Shown here in pieces: positions 16,274 through 24,103 of a stretch of DNA of 46,098 nucleotides. The stretch comes from CAZFPA01 sp964520975 (GTDB taxonomy: Bacteria > Bacillota > Negativicutes > Selenomonadales > Selenomonadaceae). Where the stretch lies: contig CAZFPA010000012.1 in the NCBI GenBank assembly GCA_964520975.1, positions 1 to 46,098 on the forward strand, written 5' to 3'. The stretch's first letter is position 1. Each line of letters starts with the position of its first letter. A program made the translations under genes and the position numbers. The notes below the pieces were generated by a model. It was not told where the DNA came from. It saw only the letters and a program-made list of their open reading frames with translations, and searched no databases.

Positions 16274-16278
16274 GGTAA

Positions 16279-17523
16279 TCAATAGATTTTCGTTATACCG
16301 AAGCCGTTTGTCTGCAGGGCCGCAATGATCTGATCGATATGGGACTGACCATTGGTTTCGACGGTGACCTCCAGCTGTACCTTTTTGAAGCTGTCCGTGA
16401 CCTTGGCCTGGTTGTGGTCGAGCTTGATGACATTGGCGTTCTCGTCGGCGAGGATCTGCGATACCTTCAGCAGCTGGCCCGGTTTATCCGGAAGCTGTAC
16501 GGCGAAGCAGAAGACGCGGCCGCGCGCGATGAGTGCCTTGTCGATGAGCGCGGAGATCGTGGAAATGTCGATATTGCCGCCGCTCACGATGGCCGCAACC
16601 TTTTTGCCCTTGAAGGGGAGCTTGCTGAGGCCGGCCAGGCTCAGTACGCCGGCACCCTCCGCGATGAGCTTGTGCTTCTCGATGAGCGAGAGCAATGCGG
16701 ACATGATTTCCAGTTCAGAAACCGTGATGATGTCATCGAGGTATTTTTTGCAGAATTCATAGGTGAGCTTGCCGGGGGTCTTGACCGCACAGCCATCGGC
16801 GACCGTGTCCACGCTGCGCAGTGTGGATACCTTGCCCTTGGCGAACGCATGCTTCATGCAGGCAGCGCCATCCGGCTCGACGCCGATGACCTTGACCTGC
16901 GGATTGACCGCCTTGGTTGCGAGCGCGACGCCGCTCGCGAAGCCGCCGCCGCCAATCGGTACGAGGATGGCATCGACGTCCTTGAGCTCGTCGATGATTT
17001 CCAGTGCGGTGGTTCCCTGACCGGCCAGTACCTGGATATCATCAAAGGGATGGATGTAGACATAGCCATGCTGTTTCTGCAGTTCGCGGGACTTGGCATA
17101 GGCATCGTCAAAGGTGTCGCCGAAGAGAACGACTTCGGCACCCATGGCCTTGGTGGCCTCGACCTTCAGGATCGGTGTGGTGGCCGGCATGCAGATGACA
17201 GCCTTGACGCCAAGCTTCCTGGCGGAGAAAGCAACGCCCTGCGCGTGATTGCCGGCTGACGCGGTAATCACGCCCTTTTTCTGTTCCTCGGGCGTGAGCT
17301 GGCTGATCTTGTTGTAGGCACCACGCAGCTTGAAGGAACCGGTATTCTGGAGATTTTCAGGCTTGAGATAGACCGTATTGCCCGAGATTTCGGAGAAAAA
17401 AGGGCTTTCAATAAGCCGGGTCTTCTTGGCAACGCCGTTCAAGTGCTTGGCTGCCTGATAGACATCGGCGATAGTGGTCTGTTCCACCATCGTCTGCAGG
17501 GATGGTTTGTTTTCTTCTGCCAT
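16279..17523 (-). CDS. ilvA: threonine ammonia-lyase (threonine dehydratase) with ACT domain
   Basis: PLP enzyme converting threonine to 2-oxobutanoate and ammonia, the first step towards isoleucine. 414 residues: fold type II catalytic domain (about 20-325) with the PLP lysine Lys65 in NTGSFKLRGAYNK, SAGNHAQGVAFSA and the glycine-rich phosphate loop PIGGGGFASG; then one C-terminal ACT domain (about 335-413). One ACT domain and this length fit the TIGR01127 (ilvA_1Cterm) group, so biosynthetic and catabolic (tdcB) roles cannot be separated. Start ATG 17523 follows GAGGAGG; the frame extends upstream to 17631 without a better start. It is a single gene, divergent from the usp cluster. Confidence 0.94.
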   Translation of the reverse strand: MAEENKPSLQTMVEQTTIADVYQAAKHLNGVAKKTRLIESPFFSEISGNTVYLKPENLQNTGSFKLRGAYNKISQLTPEEQKKGVITASAGNHAQGVAFSARKLGVKAVICMPATTPILKVEATKAMGAEVVLFGDTFDDAYAKSRELQKQHGYVYIHPFDDIQVLAGQGTTALEIIDELKDVDAILVPIGGGGFASGVALATKAVNPQVKVIGVEPDGAACMKHAFAKGKVSTLRSVDTVADGCAVKTPGKLTYEFCKKYLDDIITVSELEIMSALLSLIEKHKLIAEGAGVLSLAGLSKLPFKGKKVAAIVSGGNIDISTISALIDKALIARGRVFCFAVQLPDKPGQLLKVSQILADENANVIKLDHNQAKVTDSFKKVQLEVTVETNGQSHIDQIIAALQTNGFGITKIY

Positions 17524-17644
17524 AAAAAGGCCTCCTCGATAATATAAATGTATAGTTTTCAGTATTCGTTCTTTACATTTATCAGCATATATTACACAAA
17601 TAAAGTATAAAGTGTTTAATAAGTTTATCATTATATAAGAAGAG

Positions 17645-17663
17645 TGTCAATGCGGAATTGACA
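17645..17663. promoter_or_regulatory. dyad at divergent ilvA / usp promoters
   Basis: Perfect inverted repeat TGTCAAT-N5-ATTGACA. Read leftwards it supplies a -35 TTGACA with TAAACT 17 bp further on for ilvA; read rightwards it supplies TTGACA for the usp side with only weak -10 choices. It could be an operator or two back-to-back -35 elements. Confidence 0.55.
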
Positions 17664-17783
17664 TTTGGAAATCAAAAATTTTCCATAAGTTTTTCCGCGC
17701 TGACAGGAATTTCCGTCTCTTTACCGAAATATATTCATTAGAAAGTAAGTTCAAGCAATGCTTTGGGCGGGGAGGTTGTCGAA

Positions 17784-18224
17784 ATGCAGGAGCCTGCATC
17801 TATTCTCGTAGCAGTGGATGGTTCGCCCAGCGCGGACAAGGCGGTGGATGCCGCGGTGCTGCTCGCAAAATCAAGTGGGGCGGTGCTGCAGCTGTTGTAT
17901 GTTTCCTATTTTGACAGTGAAACCGATGATGAAGCCGCGGAGCGGATTTCCTGGCTGCCGGAAAGTGTGGTCGGTTCGGCTTCACGGCAGGCGCAGGCGA
18001 TCCTGGATCATGCGGCGGAACATATCCCGGCAGGGGTAAAGTTCCGGTGTCATCGGGAAACAGGCAATCCGGCCAAAAAGATTGTAGAATTTGCCGAGAA
18101 AAATGGCAGTGATATGATCGTCGTGGGCGGCCGCGGACTTGGGCTGGTGGAGCGCTTTCTGATGGGGAGTGTGAGCCAGGCTGTCATGGGAGCTGCGAAA
18201 TGTACGGTCATTGTCGTTAAATGA
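17784..18224 (+). CDS. universal stress protein (UspA family), copy 1
   Basis: 146-residue single Usp domain. The nucleotide-binding features are visible: ILVAVDGSPSADKAV at the N-terminus and VVGGRGLGLVERFLMGSVSQAVMGAAKCTVIVV at the end, split here as the G-2x-G-9x-G-(S) ATP pattern (GGRGLG and GSVS). It is therefore likely an ATP-binding type. Start ATG 17784 follows GGGGAGG; TTG 17763 is in frame but has no site. First of three tandem, diverged usp genes that probably form one transcription unit. Cellular role is not specific from sequence. Confidence 0.93.
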   Translation: MQEPASILVAVDGSPSADKAVDAAVLLAKSSGAVLQLLYVSYFDSETDDEAAERISWLPESVVGSASRQAQAILDHAAEHIPAGVKFRCHRETGNPAKKIVEFAEKNGSDMIVVGGRGLGLVERFLMGSVSQAVMGAAKCTVIVVK

Positions 18225-18305
18225 AGGGAGCACGGATGGCAGATGGAGCAACCCGTCAGGGGAAAGCCAAAGCACGTGTTTACCAAATTGAAAGGAGGGG
18301 ATGCC

Positions 18306-18773
18306 ATGGACTGTGAAGCGATTCTCGTTCCCGTGGATGGATCGGGAAGCTCCCGGCGGGCTGCCGAGACAGCGATTGAGCTGGCGCGGGCGAGCGAGGC
18401 CAGGATCGAATATCTCTACGCAGCGGATCTCAAGGATACGCTGAGTCAGGCCGGACAGGACAGCCGGGCCCAGCATCACTCCGTTTTGGAGATGGCTGTA
18501 GAGGAAGGCCGGCAGATTCTCAACGATATGCTGGAGATGACACCGGCCGATGTCCCGGCCCGGGGACGCTGCGTGAGCGGCGATCCGGCGAAGGCTATCA
18601 TGCGTTCGCTGGAGGAAGATGGCTGCGACATGGTGGTCATGGGCACGCGGGGTCTTGGAGCCCTGCAGGCTGCGTTCTTAGGGAGCGTGAGCAGCTACGT
18701 CTTACAGCACGCAAAATGTCCGGTAACGCTGGTCAAGGCGGATGATGGGGACGAAGCTTTTGAAGAATTTTAA
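18306..18773 (+). CDS. universal stress protein (UspA family), copy 2
   Basis: 155 residues; Usp fold with ILVPVDGSGSSRRAAETAI and the ATP-loop VVMGTRGLGALQAAFLGSVS. It has a longer acidic C-terminus (DDGDEAFEEF) than its neighbours. Start ATG 18306 follows AAAGGAGGGG at 18291-18300; the frame runs further upstream to 18243 but without a ribosome binding site. It sits 81 nt after copy 1 and 12 nt before copy 3. The three copies are clearly diverged, so the tandem is old rather than recent. Confidence 0.93.
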   Translation: MDCEAILVPVDGSGSSRRAAETAIELARASEARIEYLYAADLKDTLSQAGQDSRAQHHSVLEMAVEEGRQILNDMLEMTPADVPARGRCVSGDPAKAIMRSLEEDGCDMVVMGTRGLGALQAAFLGSVSSYVLQHAKCPVTLVKADDGDEAFEEF

Positions 18774-18785
18774 GGGGGTAATTTT

Positions 18786-19202
18786 ATGGTAAAGAATATG
18801 TTGGTTCCGGTAGATGGCTCGGAAGGGTCGGATCGTGCAATTGAGCAGGCAATCACACTGGCATCGGCCTGTGGGGCAAAGCTCAATTTCCTCTACGTGG
18901 CGAATATCAATCAGCTCGCAATCAATGCGTGCCTGTCAGATGCCATTCTTGAGGCCGTGACGAAGGCCGGCAGCGTGATCCTCGATCGCGCGATGGAGAT
19001 GGTACCGGAGGGCGTTGATAAAGAGGCTTTCTCGGAGACGGGTTCGCCGGCCGTCGTGATCCTCGATTTTGCCATGGACAATGATATGGATCTCATTGTC
19101 ATGGGCAGCCGTGGACTGGGCGTTGTGAAGGGCGTACTGCTCGGCAGCGTGAGCCAGTATATCGTAGAGCAGTCCAAGTGCCCGGTGCTGGTCGTCAAAT
19201 AA
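18786..19202 (+). CDS. universal stress protein (UspA family), copy 3
   Basis: 138 residues, the most compact of the three. MLVPVDGSEGSDRAIEQAI and the C-terminal VMGSRGLGVVKGVLLGSVS with CPVLVVK mark an ATP-binding Usp domain. Start ATG 18786 follows AAGGGGGT. It is closely linked to copy 2 and followed by a strong terminator that closes the cluster. Confidence 0.94.
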   Translation: MVKNMLVPVDGSEGSDRAIEQAITLASACGAKLNFLYVANINQLAINACLSDAILEAVTKAGSVILDRAMEMVPEGVDKEAFSETGSPAVVILDFAMDNDMDLIVMGSRGLGVVKGVLLGSVSQYIVEQSKCPVLVVK

Positions 19203-19217
19203 GCAGGAAGATATATA

Positions 19218-19252
19218 AAAATCCCGTTCGCGACAGGCGAACGGGATTTTTT
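19218..19252 (+). terminator. intrinsic terminator of the usp cluster
   Basis: 14-bp perfect stem AAAATCCCGTTCGC/GCGAACGGGATTTT with a 5-nt loop and a T-run. Confidence 0.93.
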
Positions 19253-19269
19253 ATGGGATCATTTTGGGA

Positions 19270-19313
19270 AAAAGGAGGGGGAGGGCCGCGCTCATCGTCA
19301 GAACGCGACCCTC
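19270..19313 (-). terminator. probable terminator of the isomerase gene
   Basis: Stem GAGGGCCGCG (19281-19290)/CGCGACCCTC (19304-19313), one G-T pair on the minus strand; reading leftwards it passes through C-rich sequence into TTTTT (19270-19274). Confidence 0.6.
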
Positions 19314-19340
19314 TCTTTGGGATAGATCATGGTTGGGTTT

Positions 19341-20831
19341 TTATGCGAAAGGATTTTCCGTCGGGTAAAGCATGCCTTTTGGTTGGTTGAAGGCAATGTC
19401 CTTTACACCAAGATAGCGGAAAATGTCGTAGAGTGCTTTGCCGTAATGGCCGAAGGCCACAGCGCCATGATGCGGGAAACGCTTTTCAATGAGCACATGG
19501 CGATAGAAGCGGCCCATTTCCGGAATGGCGAAAACGCCGATGCCGCCAAAGGAATTGGTAGCGACAGGCAGTATCTCGCCCTCGGCGATATAGGAGCGCA
19601 GCGTGGTATCCGCCGTGCTCTGCAGGCGGAAGAACGTGATCTGGCTGGCGTCGATGTCGCCCTCCAGCGTGCCGCGAGTGATGTCCGGCGTGCCGCCGTC
19701 CTCCAGCAGACGGTTCTGGATGAGCTGATATTTGACGCCGCCCTTTTTGAGCTTGCAGAGCGGAGTATTGCCGCAGTGGAAGCCCATGAAGGTATCCTTG
19801 AGCGTGTAGTCGTATTTGCCCTGGATGTTTTCCTCGAAGAGATCCTTTGGCACGGAGTTGTTGATATCGAGCAGGGTTACCGTATCGCCGCTCACGCAGA
19901 TGCCGATGTATTCGCTCAGCGCGCCGTAGATATCGACCTCGCAGGAAACCGGAATGCCGCGGGAAACGAGCCGGCTGTTCACATAGCAGGGCTCAAAGCC
20001 GAATTCTGTCGGGAAGGCCGGCCAGCACTTGTTCGCGAAGGCGACATACTGGCGGGCACCTTTGTGCTCCTCTGCCCAGTCGAGCAGCGTGAGCTCATGC
20101 TGGGCCATGCGCTCCAGCAGATCCGGATACGGGTTGCCCTCGCGGCCCAGTTCCTTCGTCATATCCGCGACGACTGCCGGGATACGCTTGTCACCCTTGT
20201 GGGCCCGATAGGCAACGAGCAGGTCGAGCTCGGAGTTTTCCTCTACCTCGACGCCGAGATCGTAGAGTGCCTTGATGGGAGCGTTGCAGGCAAAGAAGTC
20301 CTGCGGCCGGGGGCCGAACGAGATGATCTTGAGGCCCGCGAGACCGATAAGGGTACGCGCAACCGGCTGGAATTCCGCGATCATGTCCGCGAGCTCTTCG
20401 GCTGTGCCTACCGGATATTCCGGAATGAAAGCCTTGATCTTGCGCAGGCCCAGGTTGTAGGAGCAGTTGAGCATGCCGCAGTAGGCGTCGCCGCGACCAT
20501 TGATGAGGTTCTTGCCGGTTTCCTCGGCAGCGGCGACATACATGACCGGGCCGCTGAATCTCTGGGCAATCAGGGTCTCGGGTGTTTCCGGACCAAAGTT
20601 GCCGAGGAATACAACCAGCGCATTGCAGCCGGCCTTTTTGGCTTCCTCTACAGCAGCCAGCATATCCTTTTCATTTTCTACGGTCTGCTGTACCTCGTAC
20701 AGGCTGCCGTATTTTTTGCCATAGGCCTCGGTGATGGCCCGGCGGCGATTCTCGGATAAGGAAATAATGAAGCAGTCGCGGCTGACGGAAATGATACCGC
20801 ATTTTACCTGAGGGATATTGGTGATTGTCAT
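19341..20831 (-). CDS. L-fucose/D-arabinose isomerase-family sugar isomerase
   Basis: Aldose-ketose isomerase of the FucI/AraA superfamily, 496 residues. Recognisable parts are CNALVVFLGNFGPETPE in the N-terminal domain, ACNAPIKALYDLGVEVEENSEL, and the likely metal ligands Glu in CEVDIYGAL and Asp in TLLDINNS, followed by FHCGNTP. It is shorter than E. coli FucI (about 590 aa). Start ATG 20831 follows AAGGAG. It is divergent from xylulokinase and the ChvE transporter and shares their operators, so it belongs to that pathway. Together with a xylulokinase this suggests a pentose entering as D-xylulose, but FucI relatives act on several sugars, including D-arabinose and L-fucose, so the substrate is open. 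Confidence 0.85.
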   Translation of the reverse strand: MTITNIPQVKCGIISVSRDCFIISLSENRRRAITEAYGKKYGSLYEVQQTVENEKDMLAAVEEAKKAGCNALVVFLGNFGPETPETLIAQRFSGPVMYVAAAEETGKNLINGRGDAYCGMLNCSYNLGLRKIKAFIPEYPVGTAEELADMIAEFQPVARTLIGLAGLKIISFGPRPQDFFACNAPIKALYDLGVEVEENSELDLLVAYRAHKGDKRIPAVVADMTKELGREGNPYPDLLERMAQHELTLLDWAEEHKGARQYVAFANKCWPAFPTEFGFEPCYVNSRLVSRGIPVSCEVDIYGALSEYIGICVSGDTVTLLDINNSVPKDLFEENIQGKYDYTLKDTFMGFHCGNTPLCKLKKGGVKYQLIQNRLLEDGGTPDITRGTLEGDIDASQITFFRLQSTADTTLRSYIAEGEILPVATNSFGGIGVFAIPEMGRFYRHVLIEKRFPHHGAVAFGHYGKALYDIFRYLGVKDIAFNQPKGMLYPTENPFA

Positions 20832-20879
20832 GGGCGAAAACACTCCTTTTTCTTTTGCTTTTATTGTGACAGATTGGTT

Positions 20880-20914
20880 ATGTGCACAAGCACGTTTATT
20901 TATGTACAAGCATA
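20880..20914. promoter_or_regulatory. LacI-type operators at the isomerase promoter
   Basis: On the minus strand, ACGTGCTTGTGCACAT (20880-20895) matches 14 of 16 positions of the perfect dyad at 21154-21169. A weaker copy with GCTTGTACAT overlaps the -10 (about 20902-20914). Likely targets of the LacI regulator at 27670. Confidence 0.65.
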
Positions 20915-20937
20915 GCACGGGGGTGTTTTGTTGTCAA
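20909..20937 (-). promoter_or_regulatory. sigma-A promoter of the isomerase gene
   Basis: Minus strand -35 TTGACA (20932-20937), 17-bp spacer, -10 TATGCT (20909-20914). Confidence 0.8.
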
Positions 20938-21113
20938 TTGTTTATTATAAATTGCTAGCGTTTGCAGCTGTCTTAATATAAATGAAGGCGCTGGAAAACC
21001 ATCGATATTGATGAAAAAAATTATAAAACCAGGCAGGCCAAAGGGGGCGGGCACCAGCGGCGGCAGGGAAAGTCCGGAAGAGGTTGATTTTTTAGAAAAA
21101 ACAAAATTTGCTG
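20938..21113. other. divergent intergenic region of the sugar locus; no gene seen
   Basis: The 357-bp gap between the isomerase and xylulokinase starts holds two outward promoters and their operators. The central part (20938-21113) shows no ORF with a ribosome binding site and no further clear dyad. Confidence 0.6.
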
Positions 21114-21142
21114 TTGACGTGTTTCGTCGCGTATGCTATATT
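21114..21142 (+). promoter_or_regulatory. sigma-A promoter of the xylB-chvE-ggu operon
   Basis: -35 TTGACG (21114-21119), 17-bp spacer, -10 TATATT (21137-21142). The predicted start (about 21149) is just upstream of the operator. Confidence 0.8.
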
Positions 21143-21153
21143 AAGACCAAGAA

Positions 21154-21169
21154 ATGTGCTTGAGCACAT
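21154..21169. promoter_or_regulatory. LacI-type operator
   Basis: Perfect dyad ATGTGCT-TG-AGCACAT immediately downstream of the predicted transcription start. Size and central spacing fit a LacI/GalR-family site. Confidence 0.75.
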
Positions 21170-21188
21170 AACAAAGAGGTGCACGGGA

Positions 21189-22712
21189 ATGAATTATCTG
21201 ATTGGAATCGACATCGGGACCTCGGCGACCAAGACGGTACTGTTCGATGAGAACTGCCGGGTCATCGCTTCGGCCTCCAGGGAATATCCTTTATATCAGC
21301 CGCAGAATGGCTGGGCCGAGCAGAAGCCGGAGGATTGGCGCGATGCTGTGACCGCGACGCTGCAGGCGGTTGTCAAAAAAGCGGCGGTGCCGGCAGAGGC
21401 GATCAAGGGCATTGGCCTTTCCGGGCAGATGCATGGACTGGTCATGCTGGATGAAAAGAACGAAGTGATTCGCCCCTCTATTATATGGTGCGATCAGCGT
21501 ACAGCGAAGGAATGTGAGGAGATCACCGAGAAAATCGGTGCGGCGCGTCTCATTGAGATCACGGCCAATCCGGCGCTCACCGGTTTTACCGCCTCGAAGA
21601 TCCTCTGGGTTCGCCATCATGAGCCGGAGAACTACCGGCGCTGCCGCCATATTCTGCTGCCGAAGGATTATGTCCGCTTCTGCATGACCGGCGTGTTCGC
21701 GACGGAGGTATCCGATGCAAGCGGCATGCAGCTGCTCGATGTTCCGGGGCGCTGCTGGTCGGATGAGGTACTGGAAAAGCTCGATATCGACAAGGCACTG
21801 CTTGCGAAGGTCTATGAGTCCCCGGAGGTTACGGGAACCCTCACACCGGAGTTCGCTGCCAGGACCGGGCTTTCGCCAGAGACCGTAGTCGTTGGCGGTG
21901 CCGGTGATAACGCTGCTGCAGCGGTTGGCACGGGCATCGTCGAAGACGGCCGCGCGTTCACGACCATCGGGACCAGCGGCGTGGTGTTCGCGCATACGGG
22001 CAGCCCGCGCATCGATCCCAAGGGAAGGGTACACACCTTCTGCTGCGCCGTTCCAGGCTGCTGGCATGTGATGGGGGTCACCCTGGCTGCGGGACTTTCC
22101 CTGAAATGGTTCAAGGAGAATTTCGCCGGGGACTATACGGCCCGGGCTGCAGCTGAGGGCGCGGATGTATACGATCTCATGGGCCGGGCGGCGGCTGAGG
22201 TTCCACTGGGCAGCAACCGTCTGCTGTATCTGCCGTATCTGATGGGCGAGCGTACCCCGCATCTGGACCCGGACTGCCGGGGCGTGTTCTTCGGCCTTTC
22301 GGCCATCCATACGAAACCGGATCTGATCCGGGCCGTCATGGAAGGCGTAGCCTACTCCCTCAAGGACTGCAATGATATCCTGGTAGAGATGGGCGTCCAT
22401 GTGCAGGAAATGATGGCCTGCGGCGGTGGCGGCAAGAGCCCGCTCTGGCGACAGATGCTGGCGGATATGTACGGCTGCCGGGTGCGCACCATCAAGGCGC
22501 AGGAAGGACCGGCACTCGGTGTCGCAATCCTGGCCGGTGTCGGTGCCGGCATTTTCCCTGATGTGGTGACAGCCTGCCGGAAATTCATTGCGCTGGATAA
22601 GACCTGTGAACCGGATGCGGCGCATGGCGCTTATTATCAGAAGGGACATGCACTGTACCGGGAACTCTATCAGAAACTCCAGGGTTCCTATCAGGAACTG
22701 GCAAAGCTCTGA
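21189..22712 (+). CDS. xylB: xylulokinase (FGGY family)
   Basis: Phosphorylates D-xylulose to D-xylulose 5-phosphate with ATP. 507 residues, two actin-like FGGY domains. N-terminal phosphate loop IGIDIGTSATKTVLFDE, the FGGY signature region GLSGQMHGLVMLDE, ICWCDQRT-like IIWCDQRTAKECEE, and the C-terminal ATP motif ACGGGGKSPLWRQMLADM are all present. The xylulokinase match is close throughout. The frame opens at 21108, but ATG 21189 has AAAGAGGT upstream and fits the family start. First gene of the operon; 186 nt separate it from the binding protein, with several hairpins in the gap. Confidence 0.93.
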   Translation: MNYLIGIDIGTSATKTVLFDENCRVIASASREYPLYQPQNGWAEQKPEDWRDAVTATLQAVVKKAAVPAEAIKGIGLSGQMHGLVMLDEKNEVIRPSIIWCDQRTAKECEEITEKIGAARLIEITANPALTGFTASKILWVRHHEPENYRRCRHILLPKDYVRFCMTGVFATEVSDASGMQLLDVPGRCWSDEVLEKLDIDKALLAKVYESPEVTGTLTPEFAARTGLSPETVVVGGAGDNAAAAVGTGIVEDGRAFTTIGTSGVVFAHTGSPRIDPKGRVHTFCCAVPGCWHVMGVTLAAGLSLKWFKENFAGDYTARAAAEGADVYDLMGRAAAEVPLGSNRLLYLPYLMGERTPHLDPDCRGVFFGLSAIHTKPDLIRAVMEGVAYSLKDCNDILVEMGVHVQEMMACGGGGKSPLWRQMLADMYGCRVRTIKAQEGPALGVAILAGVGAGIFPDVVTACRKFIALDKTCEPDAAHGAYYQKGHALYRELYQKLQGSYQELAKL

Positions 22713-22740
22713 GCCGGTCCACGGTGCTTTTAAAGTCAAA

Positions 22741-22860
22741 TACAGACGGTAACCTACCCTACTGCCGCCTGTAAAATATGATACGTACCGGCCTTGCGGC
22801 GGGGACAGGAAGGGAGGCCTTGCGGAGCGATAAGCAATTCCTCTGGGAATCGGTGATTCC
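22741..22860 (+). other. structured xylB-chvE intercistronic region
   Basis: Contains a 9-bp stem with one mismatch (TACAGACGG 22741-22749 / CCGCCTGTA 22765-22773), a direct repeat GGCCTTGCGG (22790-22799 and 22816-22825), and two mutually exclusive hairpins: ATTCC (22837-22841)/GGAAT (22846-22850) or GGAATC (22846-22851)/GATTCC (22855-22860). None has a T-run. It may stabilise or process the downstream transcript. Confidence 0.4.
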
Positions 22861-22898
22861 TGCGATATTTTCATAAAATAAGGGGAGGCATTTGGAAC

Positions 22899-24002
22899 AT
22901 GAGTGTAAAGAAAATTTTAGTATTCTGCCTGGCGTTGATGGTATCCGTCGTCATGGCCGGCTGCGGTGGCGGCGGTCAGAGCAGCTCATCGGGCAGCGGC
23001 AGCGGAGCAAAGGGCATCAAGGTTGGCGTATCCATGCCGACGAAATCGCTGCAGCGCTGGAACCAGGATGGCGCGAACATGCAGGAAAAGCTCAAGGCAA
23101 AGGGCTACGAGGTGGATCTCCAGTTTGCTGAGAACAAGGTAGAGACCCAGGTTTCACAGATTGAGAACATGATCACGAAGGGCTGCAAGGTCATCATCGT
23201 CGGTGCAATCGACGGCGGCTCGCTCTCTTCGGTACTGGATGAAGCAAAGAATGCCGGTGTCAAGGTCATCTCCTATGACCGTCTGATCATGAACACCGAT
23301 GCGGTCAACTACTACGCAACCTTTGATAACTATGGCGTTGGTAAGATCCAGGGCCAGTACATCGAGCAGAAGCTCGGCCTGAAGGATGGCAAAGGCCCCT
23401 TCAATTTTGAAATCACTACGGGACCGCTCGATGATAACAATGTAGTATTCTTCTTCAAGGGCGCAATGGATGTCCTCCAGCCGTATATCGACAAAGGACA
23501 GCTCGTCGTAAAATCCGGTCAGATGAGCCGCGAGCAGTGCGCAACGCCGAACTGGGATGAAGCCAAGGCCCAGGAAAGAATGGATAATATCCTCACGACG
23601 TATTACACGAATGCCAAACTGGATGCAGTCCTCTGCTCCAATGACTCCACGTCTCTGGGCGTGCAGTCCGCTCTGAAATCCGCAGGCTATAATTCCGCTG
23701 ACAAGCCGATGCCGCTCGTAACGGGCCAGGATGCAAACCTGCCGAACGTAAAGGCAATCCTTGCCGGTGAGCAGGCAATGTCCGTATTCAAAGATACCCG
23801 TGCACTGGCTGACGAAGTCGTCAAGATGGTTGATGCCATGCTGAACGGCCAGGAACCGGAAGTCAACGATACCAAGAGCTACAACAACGGTGTGAAGGTT
23901 ATTCCGTCCTATCTGCTGCAGCCGCAGTTCGTCGACAAGTCCAACTATAAGGACCTGCTCATCGATTCCGGCTACTATAAGGAAGCAGATCTGCAGAAAT
24001 AA
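22899..24002 (+). CDS. chvE: multiple monosaccharide ABC transporter, substrate-binding lipoprotein
   Basis: Sugar-binding component, 367 residues. A lipoprotein signal peptide ends in VMAGC with lipidated Cys22, then a Gly/Ser linker and a type I periplasmic-binding fold. The match to Agrobacterium ChvE is close along the whole length: VSMPTKSLQRWNQDG, ISYDRLIMN, VNYYATFDN, GLKDGKGPFN, VVKSGQM and TGQDA. In that family the ligands are neutral aldoses such as xylose, arabinose, galactose and glucose. Start ATG 22899 follows GGGGAGG. A hairpin follows the stop, so more of this protein than of the membrane parts is expected, as usual for binding proteins. Confidence 0.94.
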   Translation: MSVKKILVFCLALMVSVVMAGCGGGGQSSSSGSGSGAKGIKVGVSMPTKSLQRWNQDGANMQEKLKAKGYEVDLQFAENKVETQVSQIENMITKGCKVIIVGAIDGGSLSSVLDEAKNAGVKVISYDRLIMNTDAVNYYATFDNYGVGKIQGQYIEQKLGLKDGKGPFNFEITTGPLDDNNVVFFFKGAMDVLQPYIDKGQLVVKSGQMSREQCATPNWDEAKAQERMDNILTTYYTNAKLDAVLCSNDSTSLGVQSALKSAGYNSADKPMPLVTGQDANLPNVKAILAGEQAMSVFKDTRALADEVVKMVDAMLNGQEPEVNDTKSYNNGVKVIPSYLLQPQFVDKSNYKDLLIDSGYYKEADLQK

Positions 24003-24036
24003 CGAATACGAAGTTTTGAAAATGAATGGGTGAGAC

Positions 24037-24077
24037 AGCTGCACTCAGCGTCCGTCGGGCAGCCGGGTGCAGCTTTT
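24037..24077 (+). terminator. attenuating hairpin between chvE and gguA
   Basis: Perfect 8-bp stem AGCTGCAC (24037-24044)/GTGCAGCT (24067-24074) with a GC-rich 22-nt loop and TTTT. Probably partial termination or 3' protection of the chvE message. Confidence 0.65.
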
Positions 24078-24103
24078 CTTATCTGTGGTATGGAGGGTTG
24101 AAC

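Noticed and set aside
17784..19202. Recent tandem duplication of usp genes
   Set aside because: The three proteins differ in length and much of their sequence; the duplication is ancient.
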